DNA of 64,000 nt from the NCBI GenBank assembly GCA_015478895.1, contig JADMKK010000021.1:1-64000 (forward strand), read 5' to 3'. Within the stretch, counting starts at the first letter, position 1. Every line of letters starts with the position of its first letter. The translations under genes and the position numbers were made by a program. The notes beneath the pieces were generated by a model. It made no database searches. It was not told the origin of the DNA and was given only the letters and a program-made list of their open reading frames with translations. Shown piece by piece: positions 47,281 to 56,208 of the stretch. The DNA comes from Comamonas sp. (GTDB taxonomy: Bacteria; Pseudomonadota; Gammaproteobacteria; Burkholderiales; Burkholderiaceae_C).

Positions 47281-48537
47281 ATGAACATTGCCATCGTGGG
47301 AGCCGGGACATCTGGCATCTCCACAGCCTTGGAACTTGCCCGTGACGGGCACCAAGTCACCGTTTACGAACAACACAACGCCACCGCCGAGGATGCAAGC
47401 TTTGCTCCTGGAGGCTGGCTTTCGCCTTGCGCACTCCAAACACTTTCCGTACCAGGCGGCGGAATGCCGCTTCAACGACTGCTGCGCAACCCCCACCTGC
47501 TTCAAGGCTCCACACTGATTGGTGGGCAAACTTGGCGCTGGTTACGCCAATGGAAGAAACGGGAAAAGCAAGCCTCCAAACAACTCAACCGTCAACTCGC
47601 TTGCGATCTGCAAAATTTAGCCGCTTACAGTCAAAGCTTGCGCTGGCAAGACAGTGAGGACGCAGCTATAAGCGCTGAGCTCAAGGCAGGCCATCTCGTC
47701 ATTTTAAGAACTCCGCAAGATTGCGTTTTCTGGAAAGAACGGCTTGAGAGTCTGCAGCACCAAGGTGTGCCTTGCTCCCTGGTAACTGCTGAGCAATGCC
47801 AGCAACTGGAGCCCGGCTTAGGGCAAGAGCTGCCCATCGCAGGGGCGCTCCATTTTCCCAGCGGGGAATCCATTAACCCCAGGCTCTGGACGCAACAGTT
47901 GCGCACGCAAGCCCAAGCTCTGGGCGTCAATATTCACCCCGGCGTGCGTGTTGATGCTGTGCAAAACCACCCATTGGGCCTAAAAATCCAAGGCCGCATG
48001 TATTTGCACGACAGCATCGTGCTTTGCACAGGTGCCCACCAAGATTTACTGCAACACATTGGCATCCAACTACCGTCCTTGGCAATAGCTGGCTACAGCG
48101 TGACAGCCCCGGTGCGAGATGCGCTGCTTGCCCCGCGCTCATCCGTGATGGACTGGGCGCAGCAAACCACGATCAGCCGCATGGGACAACGCGTACGCAT
48201 TACGGCCGGGGCAGAGCTCAATAGCGCCGCAGACACCCCACAACAACAGCCCACATTGCAGCGTATGTACAACCTGCTCAATGACTGGTTCCCAGGTGGG
48301 GTGCAACTTTCCTCGCCCCAACTACAGATTTGGAAAGGCACTCGACTGCTGCTGCCAGACGGATTGCCTGCCGTCGGCCCCAGTCCGCACCCCAACATCT
48401 GGCTGAACACGGCACATGGCAGCCATGGCATTGCCTTAGCTGCTGGTTGCGCTCGCGCCTTGGCTGACATGCTTAGCCACAAGGAAACAGCGATCGACAT
48501 GGGGGCATTCCACCCCCATCGCTTTCAGCACAATTAG
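47281..48537 (+). CDS. DadA-like FAD-dependent amino acid dehydrogenase
   Basis: A 418-residue DAO-family flavoprotein. The FAD motif IAIVGAGTSGISTALELARDG is at the N-terminus (Gly7-Gly12 core), FAPGGWLSP resembles the DadA substrate loop, and the C-terminal GSHGIALAAGCARALADML closes the FAD site. D-amino acid dehydrogenases pass electrons to the respiratory chain; the substrate here is inferred. It diverges from rpsB. ATG 47281 directly begins the Rossmann strand. Confidence 0.85.
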   Translation: MNIAIVGAGTSGISTALELARDGHQVTVYEQHNATAEDASFAPGGWLSPCALQTLSVPGGGMPLQRLLRNPHLLQGSTLIGGQTWRWLRQWKKREKQASKQLNRQLACDLQNLAAYSQSLRWQDSEDAAISAELKAGHLVILRTPQDCVFWKERLESLQHQGVPCSLVTAEQCQQLEPGLGQELPIAGALHFPSGESINPRLWTQQLRTQAQALGVNIHPGVRVDAVQNHPLGLKIQGRMYLHDSIVLCTGAHQDLLQHIGIQLPSLAIAGYSVTAPVRDALLAPRSSVMDWAQQTTISRMGQRVRITAGAELNSAADTPQQQPTLQRMYNLLNDWFPGGVQLSSPQLQIWKGTRLLLPDGLPAVGPSPHPNIWLNTAHGSHGIALAAGCARALADMLSHKETAIDMGAFHPHRFQHN

Positions 48538-48570
48538 CAGCCACGCATTCAATAACTACCGCGCAAAAAA

Positions 48571-48650
48571 AGAGCAGCTAGCCGTTATCAAACAAAGACT
48601 TCAGATACTTTTTCCTTTGAAGCTCTTATTTAACAACGGCTAACTGCTCT
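48571..48650. terminator. Large nested inverted repeat between convergent dadA-like gene and rnr
   Basis: Outer arms AGAGCAGCTAGCCGTT and AACGGCTAACTGCTCT (16 bases, one mismatch) enclose an inner pair (AAGACTTCA with TGAAGCTCTT, one bulge). A long cruciform-like bidirectional terminator is the simplest reading. Confidence 0.6.
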
Positions 48651-48676
48651 CTTATTAAAAGCAAGTTGCGCCTTGG

Positions 48677-50974
48677 TTAGCGGCGTGATTTACTCTTTTT
48701 GCCTACAGGCTTTGCCGTCGGTTTGGATACGGGCGCGCTGGCGCTATCGGTCTTCACCGCACGCCCTCGTCCACGAAAGCCATCCTGTCCTTTAGCAACA
48801 ACACGCGAAGAGACGCTTGCATCATCTCCCGCCAGGCCTGCGACCTCCTGCTGCTTACCCCTACGTGAGTTTTCGCGGTCGCGATCTCGACGCCCGCTGC
48901 GCGGTGGTACCGCATCTACCTCGTCCTGCACAATGCGGAAATCGATCTTGCGAGCATCCAGATCTACACGAGCAACCTGCACTTGCAGGCGTGCCCCAAT
49001 GCCGTAGCGCACTCCAGAACGCTCACCGCGCAACTCTTGGCGCTGCTCGTCAAACTTGAAGTAATCACCACCCAGCTCGGTGATATGCACCAGGCCCTCG
49101 ACATACATCGCGTCCAGCGTGACGAAAATGCCGAAATTGGTGACGGATGAGACCGTGCCGGCAAACTCTTCACCCAAGAAGTCGCGCATATATTTGCACT
49201 TGAGCCAGGCTTCCACATCGCGACTGGCTTCATCGGCACGGCGCTCATTGGCGCTGCAATGCAAGCCCGCCGCCTCCCATGCCGTCATCTCCGACTGTGC
49301 CGCTTTGCTCAATGGTTTGATCTGAGGCTCTGCCACACGCTTGGCCAAGCGCTTGGCCATTTTTTCCTGCGCCTCACCCGGCATAGGCAGTTTGGGCAGT
49401 TTGTACTTGGCGTCATTCAAGATGGACTTGATCACGCGGTGCACCAGCAAATCAGGATAGCGACGAATGGGGCTCGTGAAATGCGTATACGCATCAAACG
49501 ACAAGCCGAAATGCCCACCGTTATCCGGCATATACATGGCCTGCATCATGGTGCGCAGCAGCATGGTGTGAATTTGCTGCGAATCAGGACGGTCCTTGGT
49601 GGCAGCCGCAATCGCTGCAAACTCCGCCGTTTTGGGCGAGTCACTGACTGACATCTGAATGCCGGTTGCCTTGAGGTAACCGCGCAGCAGATCAATTTTT
49701 TCTGCCGAAGGCTTGTCGTGCACCCGAAACAAGGCCGCGCGACCGTTTTGCTCAATGAAATCTGCCGCGCACACATTGGCAGCCAGCATGCACTCTTCAA
49801 TCAAACGATGGGCGTCGTTGCGCGTGCGCGGGACGATTTTCTCGATGCGGCCATTGTCATCGCACACGATTTGTGTCTCTACCGTATCAAAATCCACTGC
49901 GCCCCGCGCTTGGCGCGCTTGCAGCAAAGACTGGAACGCACCGTGCAGGTTCAGCAGATCAGGCACACGCTCTTTGCGCTGCGTGGCTTCTGCCCCCCGC
50001 GTATTGGACAAAATCGCCGCGACTTCGGTGTACGTAAAGCGCGCATGGCTGTGCATGACACCAGGGTAAAACTGGTAAGCATGCACATCGCCAGTGGCCG
50101 TCACCAGCATGTCGCAGACCATGCATAGTCGATCCACATCAGGGTTCAGCGAACATAAGCCGTTCGACAACTTCTCCGGCAGCATGGGAATCACGCGGCG
50201 CGGGAAGTAGACGCTGGTAGCGCGCTCATAGGCATCGATATCGATGGCATTGCCGTTTTGCACATAGTGGCTTACATCGGCAATCGCCACCAAGACGCGC
50301 CAACCCTTGCTGCGCCCCACTTTTGCAGGCTCGCAATACACGGCATCGTCAAAGTCGCGAGCGTCCTCGCCATCGATCGTACACAGCGGCACGTCGCGCA
50401 AATCTATACGACCCTTGCGATCCTTGGCCATTACTTTCTCTGGCAGCGCCTTGGCAGCTTGCAAGCACGCATCCGAAAAAATGTGCGGCACACCGTATTT
50501 GCGCACGGCAATTTCAATTTCCATACCGGGGTCATCCATTTCCCCCAGCACTTCCACAATGCGCCCTACGGGCTGCCCGAATAAGGCTGGTGCCTCGGTC
50601 AACTCCACGACAACCACTTGCCCCGTTTTAGCTTCGGCGATGGCACCTTGAGGCACCAAAACGTCATGTCCGTAGCGCTTATCTTCGGGCGCAACCAACC
50701 ACACGCCGCTTTCTTGCAACAAACGGCCAATCAGCGTTTTGGTGGAGCGCTCGACAATCTCCACAATATGCCCTTCAGGGCGACCCCGGCGGTCTTGGCG
50801 CACAATATGCACTCGCACGCGATCCTTGTGCAGCACGGCGCGCATCTCATTGGCCGGAATGTAAATATCAGGTCCAGCATCGTCACGAATGACAAAGCCA
50901 TGTCCGTCTCGATGCCCCTGTACAACCCCTTCAAGCTCTTGAAGTGAAGTGCGTGCGTTAGTGCGAGGATCCAT
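48677..50974 (-). CDS. rnr: Ribonuclease R
   Basis: A 765-residue 3'-5' exoribonuclease that degrades structured RNA. Cold-shock domains come first, then the RNB catalytic domain with DGEDARDFDDAVY, and an S1 domain near 640-720 (GTVSSVTNFGIFVTLD). The C-terminal tail is Lys/Arg/Ser-rich. ATG 50974 is chosen because the upstream in-frame extension is the antisense of tRNA-Leu. The result lacks the N-terminal helix-turn-helix extension of E. coli RNase R. No Shine-Dalgarno precedes the ATG. Confidence 0.94.
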   Translation of the reverse strand: MDPRTNARTSLQELEGVVQGHRDGHGFVIRDDAGPDIYIPANEMRAVLHKDRVRVHIVRQDRRGRPEGHIVEIVERSTKTLIGRLLQESGVWLVAPEDKRYGHDVLVPQGAIAEAKTGQVVVVELTEAPALFGQPVGRIVEVLGEMDDPGMEIEIAVRKYGVPHIFSDACLQAAKALPEKVMAKDRKGRIDLRDVPLCTIDGEDARDFDDAVYCEPAKVGRSKGWRVLVAIADVSHYVQNGNAIDIDAYERATSVYFPRRVIPMLPEKLSNGLCSLNPDVDRLCMVCDMLVTATGDVHAYQFYPGVMHSHARFTYTEVAAILSNTRGAEATQRKERVPDLLNLHGAFQSLLQARQARGAVDFDTVETQIVCDDNGRIEKIVPRTRNDAHRLIEECMLAANVCAADFIEQNGRAALFRVHDKPSAEKIDLLRGYLKATGIQMSVSDSPKTAEFAAIAAATKDRPDSQQIHTMLLRTMMQAMYMPDNGGHFGLSFDAYTHFTSPIRRYPDLLVHRVIKSILNDAKYKLPKLPMPGEAQEKMAKRLAKRVAEPQIKPLSKAAQSEMTAWEAAGLHCSANERRADEASRDVEAWLKCKYMRDFLGEEFAGTVSSVTNFGIFVTLDAMYVEGLVHITELGGDYFKFDEQRQELRGERSGVRYGIGARLQVQVARVDLDARKIDFRIVQDEVDAVPPRSGRRDRDRENSRRGKQQEVAGLAGDDASVSSRVVAKGQDGFRGRGRAVKTDSASAPVSKPTAKPVGKKSKSRR

Positions 50975-50982
50975 TTTTTTGC

Positions 50983-50990
50983 TATACAAT
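50983..50990. promoter_or_regulatory. Symmetrical -10 region between rnr and the tRNA-Leu cluster
   Basis: TATACAAT lies 19 bases before the first tRNA and reads TTGTATA on the other strand, 9 bases before the rnr ATG. It could serve as -10 box in both directions. TTAGTG at 50959-50964 is a weak -35 for the tRNA direction. Confidence 0.35.
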
Positions 50991-51008
50991 CTAAATCTTT
51001 CCTGAAAA

Positions 51009-51093
<85 letters not shown>

Positions 51094-51235
51094 AGTTTAA
51101 CGACAACTGCTTGCAGTCATCGCAAAACAAAAAGTTCATGAATTACCAAATGAACGGTTTATTTAAAAGTAAACTACTCTTTTAAGCGAAATATGAGATT
51201 TACCAATCAACCTTAACAGGTTTTGGTAAGTATCA

Positions 51236-51320
<85 letters not shown>

Positions 51321-51403
51321 AAAATTTGAGAAGCTTGCTTAGCAAGCTTCAACCAAAAGTACATTGCGAGTGCTACCACACTCTTTAAATACAATGCTCT
51401 TTT

Positions 51404-51488
<85 letters not shown>

Positions 51489-51569
51489 AAATTTGTTCGG
51501 CATATTGTTTATGCCACGAAATTAGATTGCTGAGTGCTACCTCGCTCCTTGAAAAAGCAATGTAACTTT

Positions 51570-51654
<85 letters not shown>

Positions 51655-51661
51655 AACACAC

Positions 51662-51694
51662 AAGCCGTTGCAATCAAATGCATCGGCTTTTTTG
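51662..51694 (+). terminator. Terminator of the tRNA-Leu cluster
   Basis: AAGCCG and CGGCTT, extended by TGCA/TGCA pairs, close a short loop and are followed by a T-run. Confidence 0.85.
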
Positions 51695-51726
51695 TCGTTC
51701 TGCATTTTTACTTCCTATGCCTCACA

Positions 51727-51761
51727 ACAAAAAAGCCAGCACCTGTAAAAGTACTGGCTTG
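51727..51761 (-). terminator. Terminator of the DUF349 gene
   Basis: On the minus strand AAGCCAG pairs with CTGGCTT and is followed by six T. It lies 44 bases after the stop codon. Confidence 0.85.
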
Positions 51762-51804
51762 TTATCAGACTAACCAAGTAGTGTAAAACTACTTGGCACT
51801 TCAA

Positions 51805-54357
51805 TCACTTGCGTAGCAAAGGCTTCAATACATTTTGCAAACGACGGGCTTGTGCATCGGTATGGGCAGATGCCAGCACTGTCGCCACATCCTGCACCCA
51901 TGTCTGCTCTGGCCCAGGCGCATTACGCTGCGTGAGCAACTGCAATTGCAACATACGGCGGGCAGACATGTGCTCCGCAGGTGTCGCGGTATCAGCAGCA
52001 ATTTCCAATCGCAGCAGCGCTACAGCCACTTCACCCGCAACAGGGCCTGCCACAGCTTGCGACCAAGCATTACGCACTTGCGCAGTCACCTTGGAGCCCA
52101 ACTCCTGGGTTGAAGGTAAAGCGTGCGCATCACGCTTGCTCCATGCGGCTACCAACTTGTTCACAGCCTCACCGTGCGCTTGCGACGCCAGCTTGCGCAA
52201 AGCAAATTGAGCCCCTTCCAGCGCATCACGCTGGACACGAAAAGCCATATCACCCAAACGCGGCCCGCGCTCTGTGCGTTCCGGACGCGCAGGTCGGGCA
52301 TCTCTCCGTAATGCATTACGTCCATCACGGTCACGCAGGGCACTTATAGGCGCAGAGTCTTTCTTCACCCCAGGGCGGTCATCACCGCGTACTGCGACCA
52401 CGGGGCGATCCAGTTTCACAGACACTGGTGTCACCTCAGCATCCTCTTCGGGCGGTGTATTTGCTTCAGCAGAGGGCGTTGGCTGAATGCGCACTGCCTG
52501 CTCCAGAGCGTCCATAGCAGCACGAATTTGCTGCACATCACCCGAAGCATTAGCGGCTTGCAAAACCTTGGAGGCTTCAACCACAGCACGCTCGTGCGCA
52601 GGCAAATCTTCCAGAGAAGGAGCACGGCCCCGCTCTGCGCCTTTGCGGTTGAATGCCTCATCCAAAGGTTTGCGGAAGGCATCCCACAACTTTTGTTCAT
52701 GCTTGCGATCCAAAGGCACGCCTTGCGCCTCAGCTTGCCAACGCTGCTGCAGCGCCTTTACAGCATCAATGCGCAAAGAAGGAGCGTCTGCGAGAGACTG
52801 CGCTTCATCGATCATCGCGTGACGGCGATCAAGGCTAGCTTTTTGCGCTGCCACCAAAGGCGCCTCAGCCAAGGTCATAGCCTGCTTCCAGGCTGATTGC
52901 AACTCCGCGTAAACCTTTTCGCCCACATGACCGCTATCACGCCAGCGTTCGGAAAATTGACGCAATGCGCGCGATACGCCCTTTAAATCTTGCGATTCAA
53001 TGTTGGCTGCCACCCAAGCCTTGACTTCTTCAATCAGCGCTAAACGCGAAGCCTTGTGCTGATTCGACTCAGCACGTACACGCTCCAGCCAAGCTTCCAC
53101 TTGTTTATAAGCCGTGTTACATGCCTCATCAAACTTTTTCCACAGTGAGTGGTTGGGCACAGCCCCTTGGTCTGCCTGCTTCCATTGCTCACGCAATTGA
53201 CGCAAAGTTTCTTGAAGCTTGCGACCACCCAATGCTTGGCCATCAGGACGGTTGAGTAGAGACTCCGCCTTGACCACCAATTCTTCGCGCTGGCGATCCA
53301 CACTTTTGGGCTGCCAGCCTTGCGCATCACCTGCAGCGAGCAATTGCTCATGTACTTGCCGTGCCAGCGCATCATCCAACCAGCGACCTTGCTGCTTGAG
53401 TACAGCACGCAATGCGGCAATGGTTTCTGTTTTTTGATCCGCAGTAGCTTCTGCCAAAGCCTTCAGTGCTGGCTGCACGCTCTGCAGTGCAAGCAGCTGT
53501 TTTTGCGCGGTATCAGGCTTGGCTGCCTTGACCACCACAGTCTTGATGGGAGCGGCAGCCGCTGCCAGTTCCGAAGGCAAGCCTCGCCCTACTCGAATCT
53601 CATCCGCCCATACAGGCACAGGGGGCAATTCTGCGTCCCCGCTCTGAGCCGCAGCTTGAGCCAGCGCCAGCGCTGATTGAAAAGCATCCCATACCACCAA
53701 CAATTGAGCGCGAGAACTATCGAGTTGCTGGGGGAAGCGCTCATTCACGCTGGCCCAGCTTGTGTCATTTGTAAGTTCTGCAGCTTGCGCTTGCCAATGT
53801 GCCACATCGCCACGCAGGCCTTCAATTGAAGCAGCAGCATCACGCCACGGCTTGGTCGATAACACTTCGATACGCTGCGCCAACAAAACTGCAGCTTCGC
53901 GTTGCACCTGTACGCGATGTTGCAAGTCTTCGATCCTCTTGACGCGCTCAGTCAGCTGCACTTTCAAGATAGATAGTGGCTCGCGCGATAGGGGGGCACC
54001 TGCCCTTGCCGCATCACGCTGCCACGCTACGGCATCTGCCACATTCACCGTGGAGGCAGCCATCAAAGTTTGAGCTTTATTTGCCCATTCCACCCCAATG
54101 ACTTCTTGGTCTTTCGTACGGCGGATTTCATCCATGCGCTCCCGCACAGCACGGGCTGCACTCTTGTCGCGGATGCTCAACTCTTTAAAGACCTCTTGCA
54201 GTTGTTCATTATTCGGCTGGGCAGCCAGCCAATCACGAATGCGCGCAGCACGTTCGCCAGGAGTTGCGGCCGAAAACGCACCGCCAGTCAGAGCATCCAA
54301 CGGATGTACTTCAGTGTTCTTAGCTGGAGACGGGTTCATTTCAGGTGCGTCGGACAT
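51805..54357 (-). CDS. DUF349-repeat protein
   Basis: An 850-residue, strongly helical cytoplasmic protein rich in Ala, Gln, Arg and Trp. DUF349-type repeat motifs are seen as LREQWKQADQG, FSERWRDSGHV and LQQRWQAEAQG, spaced along the middle of the chain. The N-terminus is acidic/proline-rich and there is a basic linker around 690-740 (LDRPVVAVRGDDRPGV and following). DUF349 proteins have no settled biochemical role. ATG 54357 is chosen; upstream in-frame sequence is not protein-like. Monocistronic, with its own terminator. Confidence 0.85.
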   Translation of the reverse strand: MSDAPEMNPSPAKNTEVHPLDALTGGAFSAATPGERAARIRDWLAAQPNNEQLQEVFKELSIRDKSAARAVRERMDEIRRTKDQEVIGVEWANKAQTLMAASTVNVADAVAWQRDAARAGAPLSREPLSILKVQLTERVKRIEDLQHRVQVQREAAVLLAQRIEVLSTKPWRDAAASIEGLRGDVAHWQAQAAELTNDTSWASVNERFPQQLDSSRAQLLVVWDAFQSALALAQAAAQSGDAELPPVPVWADEIRVGRGLPSELAAAAAPIKTVVVKAAKPDTAQKQLLALQSVQPALKALAEATADQKTETIAALRAVLKQQGRWLDDALARQVHEQLLAAGDAQGWQPKSVDRQREELVVKAESLLNRPDGQALGGRKLQETLRQLREQWKQADQGAVPNHSLWKKFDEACNTAYKQVEAWLERVRAESNQHKASRLALIEEVKAWVAANIESQDLKGVSRALRQFSERWRDSGHVGEKVYAELQSAWKQAMTLAEAPLVAAQKASLDRRHAMIDEAQSLADAPSLRIDAVKALQQRWQAEAQGVPLDRKHEQKLWDAFRKPLDEAFNRKGAERGRAPSLEDLPAHERAVVEASKVLQAANASGDVQQIRAAMDALEQAVRIQPTPSAEANTPPEEDAEVTPVSVKLDRPVVAVRGDDRPGVKKDSAPISALRDRDGRNALRRDARPARPERTERGPRLGDMAFRVQRDALEGAQFALRKLASQAHGEAVNKLVAAWSKRDAHALPSTQELGSKVTAQVRNAWSQAVAGPVAGEVAVALLRLEIAADTATPAEHMSARRMLQLQLLTQRNAPGPEQTWVQDVATVLASAHTDAQARRLQNVLKPLLRK

Positions 54358-54856
54358 GTTTGCTGCAAAAAATAATGGGGAACATGAAAAAAGTTTGGCC
54401 TTGCTGGCAAGCCAGTCAAAGCTGTACTGGTGGAACCAATTGCATAGGCCTGCACGGCTCCGGAAGCCGCTATTTTCGCCGCTAATTGAAAACACCCCAA
54501 ACCACACAGGAACGAAATGTTGAACATGGCAACAAAGTGCTGATCAAAGCTCTCGAATTTTTTTGAATTTCAAGGCTTGTAAAAGTGGAAATGATCACAT
54601 TGACGCAATTGAGATAGTTGCTATCCGCAACTCCACTTCGAAAAACAGGCAATTGGCCATCTATGACAATGAGAAAGCGATTTAAAAATCTTATTCATAG
54701 TATTTTTTCATTAAAGAATTAGAAATTTTTAGCGCCACAAGTTACAAATTCCTGAGGGATAGACCACCTGCTGGCTCCTCTATATCGCGCCTTCATATCT
54801 GTAAATAAAAACAGTTTCGATATTACGTAAAAATCTATTTATTAAAATCTTTAGTA

Positions 54857-54886
54857 TTGACTAGTAATTTAGACAGCTTTTAGAAT
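54857..54886 (+). promoter_or_regulatory. Promoter-like -35/-10 pair
   Basis: TTGACT (54857-54862) and TAGAAT (54881-54886) are separated by 18 bases. The predicted transcript would begin just before the terminator at 54892. Confidence 0.4.
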
Positions 54887-54891
54887 TACTT

Positions 54892-54916
54892 AGCCCTAGT
54901 CCATAGGGCTTTTTTG
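54892..54916 (+). terminator. Rho-independent terminator in the intergenic region
   Basis: AGCCCTA and TAGGGCT form a 7-base stem around GTCCA and are followed by six T. It does not follow any rightward gene. Confidence 0.75.
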
Positions 54917-54944
54917 ACGCTGCCCTACTGGTTTACCCTAAACC

Positions 54945-54982
54945 CTCTATCTCGACCCTTGGCGCAGGGTATCGATATAGAG
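54945..54982. repeat. Imperfect hairpin before the transglycosylase gene
   Basis: CTCTAT-TCGA-CCC arms on the left pair with GGG-TCGA-ATAGAG on the right around a small loop, with bulges. It lies 83 bases upstream of the ATG at 55065 and could be an operator or leader structure. Confidence 0.4.
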
Positions 54983-55064
54983 TCGACAGCGCCCACCTTA
55001 GGTTGATGTTGCATGGATGTCTTCACACGGCTGCCATGCCTGATACCTCGAGAAAGGATCCGCC

Positions 55065-55916
55065 ATGATGAAGCCAAGAAACTGGGTTGCACCGGTACGC
55101 ACATTTGCGTCCGATGTCACTGAGGGTTTTCTTGAAATTACCCACAACAGTTTTGCCTTGTTAGGCTTGACTGTGGCCTTTGCAGCAATCGCTCTACTCA
55201 GCCAGCCCGAATGGCGCTCTAAGGGAGAGGTTCAACTGCGTACTTGGCTCCAGGAACGTCATGTCGCTGTAGTCGGCTTTACCCCGGAACCGGCAGCCAT
55301 TGAACGCTCGACAGCCACCAACCCCAAAGAACTACCTAAAGAGCAAGCATCCGTTGCCTATTGGATCAGCAAAAAATATCGCGTCGCTCCTGAGCCTATT
55401 GCCGCCCTAGTGGCGGAGGCCTACATTCAAGGCGAGCGACAGCGTATGGATCCGACATTGATCCTTGCGGTCATGGCGGTTGAATCGAGCTTTAATCCGT
55501 TTGCACAAAGCTCGGTCGGCGCGCAAGGCCTGATGCAAGTCATGACTCGTGTGCATACTGAAAAATACCAAAGCTTTGGCGGCAACCATGCTGCTTTTGA
55601 CCCGGTCAGCAACATGCGCGTGGGTGCTGCCATCCTGAAGGAGTACATCGACCTCACAGGTTCTGTAGAAGGCGGTCTGAAGTACTACGTAGGTGCTGCC
55701 AATCTTGCCAGCGACGGGGGATATGGTGCCAAAGTACTTGCTGAGCACCAACGCTTGCGGCAGATTGCGGGAAAAAATACACCTACCACGACAATTAAGC
55801 GCGCTTTGATTGCCAAGCGCCAGATCACACCCACTGCCAATGAGACCGAACGAGAAGCCGTGGCAGCAACAACTGTTAAAGACGAAACTCAAGTCGCTTT
55901 GAACTCCAATTTGTAA
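55065..55916 (+). CDS. Membrane-anchored lytic transglycosylase (SLT family)
   Basis: A 283-residue peptidoglycan-cleaving enzyme. A single N-terminal transmembrane segment (about 29-46) anchors it without a cleavage site. The Slt domain spans about 115-245: catalytic Glu140 in AVMAVESSFNPFAQSSVGAQ, followed by GLMQVM and the GAAILKEYI region, with YVGAANLASDGGYGAKVL near the end. The C-terminal 30 residues are a low-complexity tail. GAAAGGATCC provides the ribosome site. Confidence 0.9.
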   Translation: MMKPRNWVAPVRTFASDVTEGFLEITHNSFALLGLTVAFAAIALLSQPEWRSKGEVQLRTWLQERHVAVVGFTPEPAAIERSTATNPKELPKEQASVAYWISKKYRVAPEPIAALVAEAYIQGERQRMDPTLILAVMAVESSFNPFAQSSVGAQGLMQVMTRVHTEKYQSFGGNHAAFDPVSNMRVGAAILKEYIDLTGSVEGGLKYYVGAANLASDGGYGAKVLAEHQRLRQIAGKNTPTTTIKRALIAKRQITPTANETEREAVAATTVKDETQVALNSNL

Positions 55917-56015
55917 ACAACGTATTTCCACAGCGCAAGCAATTGCTATGGCCTTGTTGCCTTGCAATGCTTGCGCTTCGTTGTTTCTGGGGCCTGCGCG
56001 CTGGGCTACACTTGC

Positions 56016-56203
56016 AGGGTACGCAACTGGCGATAGGTGCTCCGGATTTCTCCGGCCCAGCACTGACGTGGAATCGCTGCAAAAGGCCTTTAAATCGCCT
56101 TACGCCAACCACCGGGGAGCGTACCGCCCAGACTGATCGGGCGTCTTAGCCGTTCGCCTGGGCAGCCCTTGTTTACAAGGGAATTCAAGTTCACAGGACT
56201 GCC
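56016..56203 (+). promoter_or_regulatory. ZTP (ZMP/pfl) riboswitch controlling glyA
   Basis: The pfl-motif core is complete: GGGTACGCAACTGGCGA (56017-56033) with AGGTG, then CCACCGGGGAGCGTACC (56109-56125), a short hairpin, and CGCCTGGGCA (56155-56164), the ZTP-binding 3' motif. GGTACGC and GCGTACC pair. A loop insert of about 70 bases separates the two halves, longer than in the textbook examples. Downstream, GGCAG (56161-56165) can pair with CTGCC (56199-56203), which abuts the AGGA ribosome site of glyA, so control may act on translation. ZTP signals low 10-formyl-folate, and GlyA makes one-carbon units, so the pairing is logical. Confidence 0.9.
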
Positions 56204-56208
56204 AAACC

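Larger units (their letters stand above)
54358..55064. other. 707-base intergenic region with an AT-rich core
   Basis: No gene is seen. Bases 54530-54890 are AT-rich, in contrast to the neighbouring genes. They end in a promoter-like pair, a strong terminator hairpin (54892-54916) and a second imperfect hairpin (54945-54982). A small noncoding RNA or remnant of foreign DNA is possible. Confidence 0.45.

Noticed and set aside
56016-56203. Glycine or tetrahydrofolate riboswitch before glyA
   Set aside because: Their conserved cores were not found, whereas the ZTP/pfl motifs match throughout.
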